A stretch of DNA of 64,000 bases from Streptomyces sp. NBC_01210 (lineage in GTDB: Bacteria > Actinomycetota > Actinomycetes > Streptomycetales > Streptomycetaceae): assembly GCF_036010325.1 (NCBI RefSeq), contig NZ_CP108549.1:2728001-2792000 (forward strand), written 5' to 3'. Position 1 is the stretch's first letter, and each line of letters starts with the position of its first letter. A program made the translations under genes and the position numbers. The notes under the pieces are model-generated. The model searched no databases and was not told the origin of the DNA. It worked only from the letters and a program-made list of their open reading frames with translations. Of this stretch, positions 7,513-18,351 are shown in pieces.

Positions 7513-9132
7513 ATGCGCGCTCACCACACGCGCCGCGCCGTGCTCGGCGCAGCAATCGCCGCCGCCGGTACGGGAGTTCTGGCCGCCTGCTCCGACTCGT
7601 CGGGCACCGGCCACGGATCGACGAACCACGGCGGCAGCCCTCCGAAGGCGACGCCCAAGGCGACGCCGCAGGCCTATGTCGCCCCCGACGGGCCGGAGGG
7701 CTTTGTCTCCGCCGACGGCCCGGATGTCATCGGGCGCGAGGAGGCACGGGACTCCGGTCCTGTCCGCACCTTCAAGCTGACCGCCACGGCCACCCGGCTG
7801 GAGCTGGGCGGCGGCCGGACGGTCAGGACGTGGGCGTACGGGGACCGGCTGCCGGGCAAGGAGGTCCGCCTCAAGGCCGGTGAGATCCTCTCACTCTCCC
7901 TCGCCAACCACCTGCCGCAGGACACCTCGCTGCACTGTCACGGCATCTCGATGCGCAACGACATGGACGGGGTGCCGGGTGTGACGCAGCAGCCGATCCG
8001 CCCGGGCTCGGAGTTCACCTACCGCTTCAAGGTCTCCAACCCGGGGACGTACTGGTTCCATCCGCACTCGGGTGTGCAGCTTGATCGCGGTATGTACGCC
8101 CCGCTGATCGTGGAGGACCCGAATGAGCCGATGTCGTACGACAAGGAGTGGGTCGTCCTCCTGGACGACTGGGTGGACGGGGTCGACGGCTCCACACCGG
8201 AGGCGGTCCTGGCAGAGCTGAACCACGGCAGGGCCGGACACTCGGGCGAGCACATGATGTCCATGGCACCCCCGGCCGGGAAGGCGAAAGGCCCGTCGCG
8301 GGTCAAGAGAGGCGCGACCAGCAAGCTGCTCGGCGGCGAAGGGGGCGATGTCGCCTACCCGTACTACCTGATCAACGGGCGGATGCCGGACGACCCCGCG
8401 CAGTTCACCGCCAAGCCCGGCGACCGCATCCGGTTGCGCATCATCAACGCCGGCGGCGAGACGGCCTTCCGGGTGGCGCTCGGCGGCCACAAGCTGACGG
8501 TCACCCACACCGACGGCTTCCCCGTCCGCCCCACCAAGACCGATTCCCTGCTCGTGGGCATGGGTGAGCGGTACGACGTGCTGGTCACCGCCGGGGACGG
8601 GGTCTTTCCGCTCACCGCGCTCGCCGAGGGGAAGAAGGCCTCGTCGATGGCCGTGCTGCGCACCGGCCGCGGGGCGCTCCCTGCGCCGTCCGTGCGTCCG
8701 GCGGAGCTGAACCGGAAGGTGCTGTCGTCGGCCGCCCACCTCGAACCCGACGAGTCGGTGGCCCTGACCCGGCGCAGACCGGACCGCATCATGAGGATCA
8801 AGCTGACCGGTGGCATGAAGAAGTACGACTGGGCCTTCGACGAGAAGCCCTACTCCCCGGACCGGCTCTATCCGGTCCGCGCCCACGAGCGGGTCCGCAT
8901 GGTGTTCATCAACACCACGGAGATGTGGCATCCCATCCATCTGCACGGCCACACCTTCGCCCTGGCCGGCATCAACGGGTCCGGCGCCCGCAAGGACACG
9001 ACGGCGGTCCTGCCGCACCGCAAAGTGACCGTGGACTTCGACGCCGACAACCCGGGCCTGTGGATGCTGCACTGCCACAACATCTACCACTCGGAGTCCG
9101 GGATGATGACGACCGTCGCCTACCGCGCGTAG
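7513..9132 (+). CDS. Multicopper oxidase, Tat-type lipoprotein (three cupredoxin domains)
   Basis: The 539-residue protein starts with a twin-arginine signal (RRAVLGAAIAAAGTG) ending in a lipobox LAAC, so it is probably exported folded and lipid-anchored. All four copper-ligand motifs are visible: LHCHGISM, WFHPHSGVQ, HPIHLHGHTF and LHCHNIYHSESGMM. This is the laccase/CopA-type arrangement with trinuclear and type 1 copper sites. Family knowledge suggests oxidation of Cu(I) or phenolics outside the membrane. It follows the His-rich membrane protein gene by 105 bp and ends in a GC hairpin. It fits the copper-linked set with DUF305 and DUF3105. Confidence 0.93.
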   Translation: MRAHHTRRAVLGAAIAAAGTGVLAACSDSSGTGHGSTNHGGSPPKATPKATPQAYVAPDGPEGFVSADGPDVIGREEARDSGPVRTFKLTATATRLELGGGRTVRTWAYGDRLPGKEVRLKAGEILSLSLANHLPQDTSLHCHGISMRNDMDGVPGVTQQPIRPGSEFTYRFKVSNPGTYWFHPHSGVQLDRGMYAPLIVEDPNEPMSYDKEWVVLLDDWVDGVDGSTPEAVLAELNHGRAGHSGEHMMSMAPPAGKAKGPSRVKRGATSKLLGGEGGDVAYPYYLINGRMPDDPAQFTAKPGDRIRLRIINAGGETAFRVALGGHKLTVTHTDGFPVRPTKTDSLLVGMGERYDVLVTAGDGVFPLTALAEGKKASSMAVLRTGRGALPAPSVRPAELNRKVLSSAAHLEPDESVALTRRRPDRIMRIKLTGGMKKYDWAFDEKPYSPDRLYPVRAHERVRMVFINTTEMWHPIHLHGHTFALAGINGSGARKDTTAVLPHRKVTVDFDADNPGLWMLHCHNIYHSESGMMTTVAYRA

Positions 9133-9143
9133 CCCTGGGGGGA

Positions 9144-9169
9144 GGGGCGGGGTCACGAACCCCCGCCCC
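9144..9169 (+). terminator. GC hairpin after the multicopper oxidase gene
   Basis: Perfect 9-bp arms, GGGGCGGGG (9144-9152) and CCCCGCCCC (9161-9169), begin 12 bp after the oxidase stop codon. Confidence 0.7.
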
Positions 9170-9282
9170 GGGGACCTGGCTCGCCGGGATTCGGTCCCCG
9201 GACACTCTCGCCGGTGGGCATGGGGGTGGCACTCACCACACGACGGAGACATCGCGTCAGAGAGACGATTACACTGGGCCGC

Positions 9283-11040
9283 GTGCCTCAACTACGCCTC
9301 GCTCTGAATCAGATCGACTCGACCGTCGGCGATCTCGCCGGCAACGCCGAGGCGGTCGTGCACTGGACCCGGCACTCCGCCGAGCAGGGGGCGCATCTCG
9401 TCGCCTTCCCCGAGATGGTGCTGACCGGCTATCCCGTCGAGGACCTGGCCCTGCGGTCGTCGTTCGTCGAAGCGTCCCGGGCCGCCCTGCGCGCGCTCGC
9501 CGTACGCCTGGACGACGAAGGCTTCGGCGAGCTGCCGGTCATCGTCGGCTACCTCGACCGTTCCGAGCGGGCCCAGCCCCGCTACGGCCAGCCCGCCGGG
9601 TCGCCGCAGAACGCCGCCGCCGTGCTGCACCGCGGTGAGGTGGTGCTCAGCTTCGCCAAGCACCACCTGCCCAACTACGGCGTCTTCGACGAGTTCCGCT
9701 ACTTCGTGCCCGGCGACACCATGCCGGTGATCCGCGTGCACGGCATCGACGTGGCGCTCGCGATCTGCGAGGACCTCTGGCAGGACGGCGGCCGTGTCCC
9801 TGCCACCCGCTCCGCCGGGGCCGGGCTGCTGGTCTCCGTCAACGCCTCGCCGTACGAGCAGGACAAGGACGACACCCGGCTCGAGCTGGTGCGCAAGCGC
9901 GCCCAGGAGGCCGGGTGCACCACCGCGTATCTCGCCATGATCGGCGGGCAGGACGAGCTGGTCTTCGACGGCGACTCGATCGTCGTCGACGCGGACGGCG
10001 AAGTCGTCGCCCGCGCCCCGCAGTTCGCGGAGGGTTGCGTCGTCCTCGATCTGGAGCTGCCGGCTGCAGGGGACGTACCTGCGGGCGTGGTCGACGACGG
10101 GCTGCGGATCGAGCATGTCGTGCTCTCCGAGGAGCCGCTGCCGGCGTACGAGGCGGAGCTCGCCGGCGGTTACGCCGACCGGCTCGACGACGACGAGGAG
10201 GTGTACTCCGCGCTGGTCGTGGGCCTGCGCGCGTACGCGGCCAAGAACGGCTTCCGGTCCGTGCTGATCGGGCTCTCCGGCGGTATCGACTCCGCGCTGG
10301 TGGCGGCGATCGCCTGCGACGCCCTCGGCGCGCAGAACGTGTACGGCATCTCCATGCCGTCCAAGTACTCCTCGGACCACTCCAAGGGCGACGCGGCCGA
10401 GCTGGCCCGCCGCACCGGGCTCAACTTCCGCACCGTACCGATCGAGCCAATGTTCGACGCGTACATGGACGCGCTCCAGCTGACCGGTCTCGCCGAGGAG
10501 AACCTCCAGTCGCGGCTGCGCGGCACGACACTGATGGCCGTCTCCAACCAGGAGGGCCACATCGTGCTCGCGCCGGGCAACAAGTCCGAGCTGGCGGTGG
10601 GCTATTCGACGCTGTACGGCGATTCGGTCGGCGCGTACGGGCCGATCAAGGACGTCTACAAGACGACGGTCTTCCGGCTCGCGAAGTGGCGGAACCGGGC
10701 GGCGGAGGAGCGCGGTCAGACCCCGCCGATCCCCGAGGCCTCCATCACCAAGCCGCCGAGCGCGGAGCTGCGCCCCGGCCAGGTCGACACCGACTCGCTG
10801 CCGGACTACGACGTACTGGACCGGATCCTGGAGCTGTACGTCGACCGGGACCAGGGCAAGGACGCGATCGTCGCGGCCGGCTTCGACGAGGAGCTGGTGG
10901 CGAAGACACTGCGGATGGTGGACACGGCGGAGTACAAGCGGCGCCAGTACCCGCCGGGCACCAAGATCTCGGCGAAGGGCTTCGGCAAGGACCGGCGGCT
11001 GCCGATCACGAACCGCTGGCGGGAGACGACGAGCGGCTGA
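9283..11040 (+). CDS. nadE: Glutamine-dependent NAD+ synthetase
   Basis: The 585-residue enzyme makes NAD+ from deamido-NAD+, ATP and glutamine. The N-terminal nitrilase-type glutaminase domain shows the Glu-Lys-Cys triad: E44 in FPEMVLTGY, K126 in SFAKHHLPNYG and C162 in ICEDLW. The C-terminal synthetase domain has the PP-loop SGGIDSALVAA at residues 331-341. Both halves are intact and of normal length. The start is the GTG at 9283, where the nitrilase domain begins; no strong ribosome binding site is visible. Its last 35 bp overlap the convergent MFS gene. Confidence 0.97.
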   Translation: MPQLRLALNQIDSTVGDLAGNAEAVVHWTRHSAEQGAHLVAFPEMVLTGYPVEDLALRSSFVEASRAALRALAVRLDDEGFGELPVIVGYLDRSERAQPRYGQPAGSPQNAAAVLHRGEVVLSFAKHHLPNYGVFDEFRYFVPGDTMPVIRVHGIDVALAICEDLWQDGGRVPATRSAGAGLLVSVNASPYEQDKDDTRLELVRKRAQEAGCTTAYLAMIGGQDELVFDGDSIVVDADGEVVARAPQFAEGCVVLDLELPAAGDVPAGVVDDGLRIEHVVLSEEPLPAYEAELAGGYADRLDDDEEVYSALVVGLRAYAAKNGFRSVLIGLSGGIDSALVAAIACDALGAQNVYGISMPSKYSSDHSKGDAAELARRTGLNFRTVPIEPMFDAYMDALQLTGLAEENLQSRLRGTTLMAVSNQEGHIVLAPGNKSELAVGYSTLYGDSVGAYGPIKDVYKTTVFRLAKWRNRAAEERGQTPPIPEASITKPPSAELRPGQVDTDSLPDYDVLDRILELYVDRDQGKDAIVAAGFDEELVAKTLRMVDTAEYKRRQYPPGTKISAKGFGKDRRLPITNRWRETTSG

Positions 11041-12277
11041 GTTCCGGCTCCGCGGTACGGGGGCTTCCTGCGGCGATCACGCGGGAGGCCCCCTTTGCCG
11101 TGGCCCGCCCGTCCAGGCCGTCCAGGCCGTCCAGGCCGCCCCGGTCGAGGAGGCCCGCCGTCACCGCGATCGCCAGGCCGGCGGCGGCGAGGACCGCGCC
11201 GACGACGGCCGGTGAGGTCCAGCCCCAGCCCGCCGCGATGGCCGCGCCGCCGAGCCAGGCGCCGCCCGCGTTGGCGAGGTTGAACGCCGAGTGGTTCGAG
11301 GCGGAGGCGAGCGTCGGCGCGTCCTGCGCCTTCTTCATGACCAGCATCTGCAGCGGTGTGGTCGTGATGAAGCCGACCGCACCCAGCACCACCACCGTGA
11401 CCAGGGCCGCCCACTGGATGTGCGCGGTGAAGCGGAAGGCGACCAGCACGAGCGCGAGGGCGGCCAGCGAGCCGTACAGCGTGGGGCGCAGCGCCCGGTC
11501 GGTCAGCGGTCCCGCGGCCAGCGCGCCGAGCGTCATGCCGATGCCGAAGAGCGCGAGGACCAGCGTCACCGAGGACGCGCCGAAGCCCATCACCTCGGTC
11601 GTCATGGAGGCGAGGTAGGAGTACACCGCGAAGACGCCGGCGAAGCCGAAGACCGCGGTGAGCAGTCCGAGCAGCACCTGCCGGTTGCCCAGTGCGCGCA
11701 GCTCGCGGCCCACGCTCTGGTGCGCGTCGACGGGTACGTACGGAACGAGGCGGGCGAGCGCGGCCATCGCGACCAGGCCGATCACGGTGACGACCAGGAA
11801 GGTGGCCCGCCAGCCGAGGTTCTGGCCGAGCAGGGTGGCCGCCGGTACGCCGACGATATTGGCGACCGTGAGGCCGAGGAACATCGTCGCCACGGCCCGC
11901 GCCTGCCGCCCGTCCGCGACCAGCCGCGCGGCGACGACCGCGCCGACGCCGAAGAACGCGCCGTGCGGCAGCCCGGCGAGCACGCGACCGGCGATCAGCC
12001 AGCCGAAGCCGGGCGCGAGGGCGGAGGCGAGGTTGCCGACGACGAAGAGCGCCATCAGCAGCAGGAGCATCCGCTTGCGCGGTATGCGGGAGCCGAGGGC
12101 GGTCAGCAGCGGTGCGCCGATGACGACGCCGATCGCGTACGCGGAGACGAGGTAACCCGCCGTGGGAACGGAGGTGTTGAGGTCGTCCGCGACATTGGGC
12201 AGCAGGCCCATCATCACGAACTCGGTGGTGCCGATACCGAAGGCGGAGACGGCGAGCGCGAGCAGCGCGAGCGGCAT
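11006..12277 (-). CDS. MFS transporter, DHA1 family (chloramphenicol/arabinose efflux type)
   Basis: The 423-residue, 12-helix transporter has the DHA1 opening ALAVSAFGIGTTEFVMMGLLP and the loop 2-3 motif ALGSRIPRKRMLLL, typical of the AraJ/Cmx-type drug or sugar efflux group. The substrate is unknown. The start at 12277 is supported by GGAAGGG 8 nt upstream. The C-terminus carries a DGLDGLDGLDG repeat from a 9-bp tandem duplication and then a Ser/Pro-rich tail that runs 35 bp into the nadE 3' end on the other strand. The tail is probably not structural. Confidence 0.9.
   Translation of the reverse strand: MPLALLALAVSAFGIGTTEFVMMGLLPNVADDLNTSVPTAGYLVSAYAIGVVIGAPLLTALGSRIPRKRMLLLLMALFVVGNLASALAPGFGWLIAGRVLAGLPHGAFFGVGAVVAARLVADGRQARAVATMFLGLTVANIVGVPAATLLGQNLGWRATFLVVTVIGLVAMAALARLVPYVPVDAHQSVGRELRALGNRQVLLGLLTAVFGFAGVFAVYSYLASMTTEVMGFGASSVTLVLALFGIGMTLGALAAGPLTDRALRPTLYGSLAALALVLVAFRFTAHIQWAALVTVVVLGAVGFITTTPLQMLVMKKAQDAPTLASASNHSAFNLANAGGAWLGGAAIAAGWGWTSPAVVGAVLAAAGLAIAVTAGLLDRGGLDGLDGLDGRATAKGASRVIAAGSPRTAEPELSRSSSPASGS
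11111..11137. repeat. 9-bp tandem repeat (GTCCAGGCC x3) in the MFS 3' coding end
   Basis: Three perfect GTCCAGGCC units lie in frame inside the minus-strand MFS gene, encoding the repeated Gly-Leu-Asp of its tail after the last membrane helix. Confidence 0.9.
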
Positions 12278-12367
12278 GGAGTGCCCTTCCGAGGTTAGTT
12301 CTCCTTCTAAACAAATGCTCGCACGCGGATTGTTCCTCCCGGTGAACGGGTGGTTGCCGTCACACAA

Positions 12368-12387
12368 CTGGGGGCTCCGCCCCCCAG
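12368..12387. terminator. GGGGGCTCCGCCCCC-type hairpin
   Basis: A 20-nt palindromic element (CTGGGGG, CTCCG loop region, CCCCCAG) lies between the stop of the minus-strand exonuclease-like gene (12444) and the start of the MFS gene. It belongs to a GGGGCTCCGCCCC element seen between genes in many Streptomyces chromosomes and repeated near 63645 in this window. It probably ends the 12444-13466 transcript. Confidence 0.55.
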
Positions 12388-12443
12388 CCCCCCCCAGACC
12401 CCCGCGCCTCGAAACGCCGACGAGGCCGGATCCGAGGCGGAGG

Positions 12444-13466
12444 TCACATCTTTATGCGCGCCGCGATCGGCAAGTGGTCGCTGTCGGTCTGCGGCAACGT
12501 CCAGGAGGAGACCGGCTCGACACCCTTCACCATGATCTGGTCGATGCGCGCCATCGGGAACGCCGCGGGCCAGCTGAAGCCGAAGCCGTCGCCCGCCGCG
12601 CCCTGGGTGGAGCGCATCTGGGAAGTGACGGCGTTCAGCGAGCGGTCGTTCATCGTGCCGTTGAGGTCGCCGAGCAGCACGACCTTGCGGTGCTGCTCGT
12701 GGGCGATCGCCTCGCCGAGCGCGTCCGCGCTGTTGTCCCGCTGGTTGGCGGTGAAGCCGGAGTTGAGCTTGACGCGTACGGACGGCATATGGGCCACATA
12801 CACCGCGACCTCTCCCTCGGGCGTCGTCACCGTGGAGCGCATGGCGCGGGTCCAGCCCAGCCGGATGTTGACGGGCTGTGTGTCGCTCATCGGGTACTTG
12901 CTCCACAGCCCGACGGTGCCCTGCACCGAGTGGTACTTGTACGTCCCGGCCAAGGCCTCTTCATACGTGGCGACCTGACCGGCCGGCAGCTCCTGCAGCG
13001 CGAGTACGTCCGCGCCCGAGGCGGCGACGTCCTTGGCCGTGCCCTGCGGGTCCGGATTGTCGGCGTTGACGTTGTGCGTGGCGACGGTCAGATCGCCGCC
13101 GCCGCCCGACTTCTCGGTGTGCAGCCCGCCGAAGAGATTGAGCCAGACAACGGCCGGCACCAGCAGGGCGATCAGCGCGGTGGCCGAGCGCCGCAGCAGC
13201 GCCACGACCAGGATCACCGGGATGAAGATCCCCAGCCATGGCAGAAAGGTCTCGGTGAGGCTGCCCAGGTTGCCGATCCGGTTCGGGATCTGCGCGTGGA
13301 AGCTCATCAGCAGGGCGAGGAGTACGGCGACGGCCGCGAGAGCGATGCCGCGCCGCCAGATGCCGGGGTCGCCGCGCCAGCGGTCGAGCAGGCTCCGGAC
13401 CCGGGATCCGGTAGGCCGGTTCGCCGGGCCGCCGTTCCCGGTCTCCGTCATTTCCGCCTGCGCCAT
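12444..13466 (-). CDS. Membrane-anchored endonuclease/exonuclease/phosphatase family protein
   Basis: The 340-residue protein has three hydrophobic segments in its first 115 residues, then an EEP domain with the usual landmarks: ATHNVNADNP, LALQELPAG (catalytic Glu), VLLGDLNGTMNDRS (Asp/Asn) and the closing SDHLPIAARI. The catalytic domain is predicted to face outward. The family cleaves phosphodiesters in nucleic acids, inositol phosphates or lipids; the substrate cannot be assigned. It is transcribed alone on the minus strand. Confidence 0.88.
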   Translation of the reverse strand: MAQAEMTETGNGGPANRPTGSRVRSLLDRWRGDPGIWRRGIALAAVAVLLALLMSFHAQIPNRIGNLGSLTETFLPWLGIFIPVILVVALLRRSATALIALLVPAVVWLNLFGGLHTEKSGGGGDLTVATHNVNADNPDPQGTAKDVAASGADVLALQELPAGQVATYEEALAGTYKYHSVQGTVGLWSKYPMSDTQPVNIRLGWTRAMRSTVTTPEGEVAVYVAHMPSVRVKLNSGFTANQRDNSADALGEAIAHEQHRKVVLLGDLNGTMNDRSLNAVTSQMRSTQGAAGDGFGFSWPAAFPMARIDQIMVKGVEPVSSWTLPQTDSDHLPIAARIKM

Positions 13467-13663
13467 GGAGCTGTCCTCACTGCCTTGCCGTCACGCCGTC
13501 CTCGCCGTTGACCCTAGGGGATGACGGGTGATTTCCCTGCCGTCGCCGGACGGCCGTACTGCCTCGATGACGACAGGGCGGCGCGCGGGGTTCCGGTCCC
13601 CGGCCGGGGCAGGGACGCTGTGACAGAACCCGCACACTTCGGACTGGGCGGAAAAGTGGCTGT

Positions 13664-14485
13664 TCAGCGGGGCGGGCGCACACCTTCCAGCACCGCGTCG
13701 ACGAGCCGCTCCGCGCTGCCCTCGCCAGGCATCCCGTCCGGCCGCAGCACGGTCCGTACCAGCATCGGGCCGACAAAGAGATCGCCGAGCAGCTCGAAGT
13801 CGAGGTCGGCCCGGATCTCGCCGTTCGCGATCCCGCGCCGCAGCACCTTGTCCATCAGCTGCCGGCGCGGGAGTACCGAGGTGCGGTGGTACATGTCCCA
13901 CAGCTTGGGATAGCTCTGCATCTGCGCGAAGACGTTGTGCAGCAGGGCCGAGGAGCGTTTGGCCAGGCCGCGCCGGCGCATCATCTCGATCATCGCGACC
14001 AGATCGTCGCGGACCGAGGTGCCGGGCAGCGGCGGGTCCACCGGTTGCATCGAGCGGACGACATCGACGAAGAGGGCCTCCTTGCCCTCCCAGCGGCGGT
14101 AGATGGTGGCCTTGCCGACGCCGGCGGTGCGGGCGATGCGCTCTATGGAGAGCTCCGAGAGGGGTACGCCCTCTTCGAGGAGACCCACCACGGCCTCGAC
14201 GATCGAACGCTCGACGGCCTCGCTGCGGGGCCGACCGCGCCGCGCCGCGGCGGAGGCGGAGGAGGAGGCGGCGGAGGCGGAGGCGGCCGGCCCGGGCCCC
14301 GATACGGAGGCGGACGCCGCGCCGGAGCCGCCCGGCACCGGGGCCACCCCGGACGCCGAAGCCGCTGCGGCAGACCCCGCGTCGCGGGGCGGGCGGTCGC
14401 GGCGGGCGGCGGGATCGGCATTGCGGCCGCGGTTGTCCTGGTGGTCGCTCACCGGCACGTCCGGCCCGCCTCTCGTCATCGTCAT
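13664..14485 (-). CDS. TetR/AcrR family regulator with Ala/Ser-rich N-terminal extension
   Basis: The 273-residue regulator has a helix-turn-helix at about residues 97-140 ([31 protein letters not shown]) and a TetR C-terminal ligand domain. Before the DNA-binding part lies an unusual extension of about 80 residues: a basic stretch, then a low-complexity Ala/Ser/Gly/Pro run. Its ATG overlaps the stop codon of the upstream MFS gene (ATGA at 14482-14485), so it is the second gene of an efflux operon. It probably represses that operon through the palindrome at 16133-16151. A GTG at 14452 would give a slightly shorter protein. Confidence 0.9.
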   Translation of the reverse strand: MTMTRGGPDVPVSDHQDNRGRNADPAARRDRPPRDAGSAAAASASGVAPVPGGSGAASASVSGPGPAASASAASSSASAAARRGRPRSEAVERSIVEAVVGLLEEGVPLSELSIERIARTAGVGKATIYRRWEGKEALFVDVVRSMQPVDPPLPGTSVRDDLVAMIEMMRRRGLAKRSSALLHNVFAQMQSYPKLWDMYHRTSVLPRRQLMDKVLRRGIANGEIRADLDFELLGDLFVGPMLVRTVLRPDGMPGEGSAERLVDAVLEGVRPPR

Positions 14486-16110
14486 CGCCCGCTGACGGGC
14501 AGCGCCCGCCCCGGAGCGCCTTCGGCGCTTTCCCGTTCCGGCTCGGGATCTCCGTCCGGCAGGAAGACCGCCACCACCAGCGCGCCGATCAGTGCCACAC
14601 CCGTCGAGACCATCGCCGTCAGATGCATCGCGTGCAGGAACGCCTCGTTCGCCGGGCCGATCAGCGCCTTACCCGCCGGGCCGAGTCTCTCCGCAGCCGC
14701 GAGCGTCGACTCGATCGATTCACCCGCGGCATGGCGGGCGCCCCTCGGGACCACTGAGAGGTGCCCCTCGATCGCCCCCCGGTACTGCGTGGACAGCAGC
14801 GAACCGAGCACCGCGACACCCAGTGCCCCACCGACCTGGCGGAACGTGTTGCTGACCGCCGAGCCGGACCCCGCCTTCTCGCGGGGCAGCGACTGCATCA
14901 CCGAGACCGTCACCGGGGGCGTGATGAGCGCCATCGCCGTGCCCTGCACAAAGAGGACCACTCCGATCCCCCACACCGGGGTCGAGGCATCGAACATAAC
15001 GAAAGCGCCCAGCACCATGGCGACCAGCAGCATGCCGACCGTGCACACCGCCCGCGCCCCGAACCGGTCGACGATCAGCCGTGCGCGCAGCGAGACGACC
15101 ATCTGCGCCACGGCCAGCGGCAGAATGAGCAGGCCCGCTTGCAGCGGGCCGTAGCCGCGCACGCTCTGCAGATAGAACGCGGAGAAGAAGGTCACGCCCG
15201 TCAGCGCGAAGAAGACCAGCGCGATCGCGGTGACCGCCGCCGCGAAGGCCGGCCTCTTGAAGTACGTGATGTCGATGGCCGGATGGTCGCTGCGCCTCTC
15301 GTGGAGTACGAAGCAGACGAGTACCACCAGACCGCCCAGCATCGGCAGCAGCACGGACGGCGCCGAGAAGTCCGCCAGCTCTCCGCCGCGGATGATTCCG
15401 TACACCAGCAGGATCAGCCCGATGACGGACAACGCTACGCCGAGCGGGTCCATACGCCCGGGGTTCGGGTCTCTGGAGTCCGGCAGGAGCAGCGCCATCG
15501 CGATCAGCGCGACGACCACGACCGGCACATTGATCAGGAAGATCGAGCCCCACCAGAAGCGTTCGATGAGCAGCCCGCCGGTGATCGGGCCGATGGCCAT
15601 GCCGACGCCGACGCTGCCCGCCCAGATGCCGATGGCCCTGGGCTGCTCGTGGCGTTCGAACACGTCCATCACTACGGCGAGGGTCGCCGGCATCACGAAG
15701 GCCCCGCCGAAGCCCATCACCGCGCGGTACGCGACCAGCTCGCCGGGCGAGCCGGAGAACGCCGCGAGGGCCGAGCCGACGCCGAAGACGGCGACGCCGA
15801 AGAGCAGCACCTTCTTGCGGCCGATGCGGTCGCCGAGGAGACCCGCGGTGAAGAGAAGTCCGGCGAAGACGAGCGTGTAGGAGTTGATCGCCCACTCCAG
15901 CTGGCTCTGGGTGGCGCCGATGCCGGTGGGCTCGGGGCCGGCGATCGTCTTGACGGCCACGCTCAGGATCGAGTTGTCCAGCACGACGATGAGCAGGCTG
16001 AACATCAGGACCGTGAGGATCGCCCAGCGGCGGCGGTGGACGGCTTCGGGGATGCGGGGGGCGGCTTCGGGTATGCGGGGGGCGGCAGGTGTGCCGGACG
16101 CTGTCGACAT
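14482..16110 (-). CDS. MFS multidrug transporter, DHA2/EmrB-QacA family (14 TM)
   Basis: The 542-residue protein has 14 predicted helices. Signatures are [15 protein letters not shown] in helix 1, [15 protein letters not shown] in the loop 2-3 region, and the motif C-like [22 protein letters not shown] of drug antiporters. It should export hydrophobic drugs or natural products by proton antiport. The start at 16110 (MSTASG) lies 22 bp downstream of the operator palindrome. The N-terminus holds a six-residue duplication ([12 protein letters not shown]). It is the first gene of the operon, with TetR following by ATGA overlap. Confidence 0.93.
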   Translation of the reverse strand: MSTASGTPAAPRIPEAAPRIPEAVHRRRWAILTVLMFSLLIVVLDNSILSVAVKTIAGPEPTGIGATQSQLEWAINSYTLVFAGLLFTAGLLGDRIGRKKVLLFGVAVFGVGSALAAFSGSPGELVAYRAVMGFGGAFVMPATLAVVMDVFERHEQPRAIGIWAGSVGVGMAIGPITGGLLIERFWWGSIFLINVPVVVVALIAMALLLPDSRDPNPGRMDPLGVALSVIGLILLVYGIIRGGELADFSAPSVLLPMLGGLVVLVCFVLHERRSDHPAIDITYFKRPAFAAAVTAIALVFFALTGVTFFSAFYLQSVRGYGPLQAGLLILPLAVAQMVVSLRARLIVDRFGARAVCTVGMLLVAMVLGAFVMFDASTPVWGIGVVLFVQGTAMALITPPVTVSVMQSLPREKAGSGSAVSNTFRQVGGALGVAVLGSLLSTQYRGAIEGHLSVVPRGARHAAGESIESTLAAAERLGPAGKALIGPANEAFLHAMHLTAMVSTGVALIGALVVAVFLPDGDPEPERESAEGAPGRALPVSGR

Positions 16111-16132
16111 GGACCTCAGCCTGGCTATTCCG

Positions 16133-16151
16133 ATACGAGACCGTCTCGTAT
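16133..16151. promoter_or_regulatory. Probable TetR operator upstream of the DHA2 efflux operon
   Basis: Perfect 8-bp arms ATACGAGA (16133-16140) and TCTCGTAT (16144-16151) flank a CCG spacer, 22 bp upstream of the MFS start codon. The size and position fit autorepression by the TetR protein encoded as the second gene. Confidence 0.75.
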
Positions 16152-16271
16152 AGGAACACACTCTACCGAAGGGACGGGTCCCCTTCCGCCGGAGCGGCAC
16201 GAGGTGCCACCATGTAGGGGATCCGGGGACGCCGTCAGGGCGCCTCGAGATGACGAAGGAGCCGTTGAGCC

Positions 16272-17132
16272 ATGACGCTTCAGGCTGCCCCGAAGCCCTC
16301 CGACAGCAGCAAGGCGCTGTACGGCGGCAAGGGCACTCGCCGTATCACCGTCCACGACATCACCGCCGCCAAGGAGCGCGGTGAGAAGTGGCCCATGCTC
16401 ACCGCCTATGACGCGATGACCGCGTCCGTCTTCGACGAGGCCGGTATCCCGGTCGTGCTCGTCGGCGACTCCATGGGCAACTGCCATCTCGGCTACGAGA
16501 CCACCGTGCCGGTCACGATGGACGAGATGACGCTGCTGTCCGCCGCCGTCGTACGGGGCACCAAGCGCGCCCTCGTCGTCGGCGACCTCCCCTTCGGCTC
16601 GTACCAGGAAGGCCCCGTCCAGGCCCTGCGCAATGCCACCCGGCTGGTCAAGGACGCGGGCGTCGGCGCGGTCAAGCTGGAGGGCGGCGAGCGCTCGCTC
16701 GGCCAGACCGAGCTGCTGGTCCAGGCGGGCATCCCGGTCATGTCGCACCTCGGCCTGACTCCGCAGTCCGTCAACACCATGGGCTACCGGGTGCAGGGCC
16801 GCGGCAACGAGGATGCGCACCGGCTGCTGCGCGACGCCAAGGCGGCACAGGACGCCGGCGCCTTCGCGGTCGTGCTGGAACTCGTACCGGCCGAGCTGGC
16901 CGCCGAGGTCACCCGCAGCCTGCACATCCCGACCATCGGCATCGGCGCGGGACCCGACACGGACGCTCAGGTCCTCGTCTGGACCGACATGGCGGGCCTT
17001 ACGGGCGGGAAGGTGCCGCGCTTCACCAAGCAGTACGCCAACCTCCGCCAGACGCTCGGCGACGCCGCCCGCGAGTTCGCCGCGGATGTCGTCGGCGGAG
17101 GGTTCCCGCAGGAGGAGCACACCTTCCACTGA
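16272..17132 (+). CDS. panB: 3-methyl-2-oxobutanoate hydroxymethyltransferase
   Basis: PanB transfers a hydroxymethyl group from methylene-THF to alpha-ketoisovalerate, the first step of pantothenate and CoA synthesis. The 286-residue protein is full length and carries the family landmarks [38 protein letters not shown] (metal-binding Asp), KLEGGE and [15 protein letters not shown]. The N-terminus up to RRITVHDI is a variable extension. The start ATG at 16272 follows GAAGGAG at 16256-16262 with a slightly long spacing. A 14-bp hairpin ends the transcript. Confidence 0.97.
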   Translation: MTLQAAPKPSDSSKALYGGKGTRRITVHDITAAKERGEKWPMLTAYDAMTASVFDEAGIPVVLVGDSMGNCHLGYETTVPVTMDEMTLLSAAVVRGTKRALVVGDLPFGSYQEGPVQALRNATRLVKDAGVGAVKLEGGERSLGQTELLVQAGIPVMSHLGLTPQSVNTMGYRVQGRGNEDAHRLLRDAKAAQDAGAFAVVLELVPAELAAEVTRSLHIPTIGIGAGPDTDAQVLVWTDMAGLTGGKVPRFTKQYANLRQTLGDAAREFAADVVGGGFPQEEHTFH

Positions 17133-17148
17133 CCACCTCCGGTACAGA

Positions 17149-17186
17149 CGACAGCCCGCCGATCATCCCCCGTCGGCGGGCTGTCG
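17149..17186 (+). terminator. panB terminator
   Basis: A perfect 14-bp stem, CGACAGCCCGCCGA at 17149-17162 and TCGGCGGGCTGTCG at 17173-17186 with a 10-nt loop, begins 16 bp after the panB stop codon. Confidence 0.85.
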
Positions 17187-17275
17187 GCATGAGTGCCCCA
17201 GGGAGCCCCCGCGCGCCTGATCCCCCGCGCTCCGAACAGCCGCTCCGACCTGCATTTTCCGCGGCGTCGCCGACT

Positions 17276-17315
17276 TGTCGGCCATGTGTCGGCAGCTTGT
17301 CGGCGGCCTGTCGGC
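17276..17315. repeat. Four TGTCGGC boxes phased at exactly 11 bp
   Basis: TGTCGGC starts at 17276, 17287, 17298 and 17309, ending 22 bp before the start codon of the ABC ATPase gene. The 11-bp phasing places every copy on one face of the helix, which could suit a regulator or be a slippage product. Confidence 0.8.
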
Positions 17316-17337
17316 GAGGCCCGGCACCGTTGACGGC

Positions 17338-18347
<1,010 letters not shown>

Positions 18348-18351
<4 letters not shown>

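Noticed and set aside
14761..16275. A 504-codon plus-strand frame across the MFS gene
   Set aside because: It is His/Arg/Glu-rich antisense sequence of a clear 14-helix transporter.
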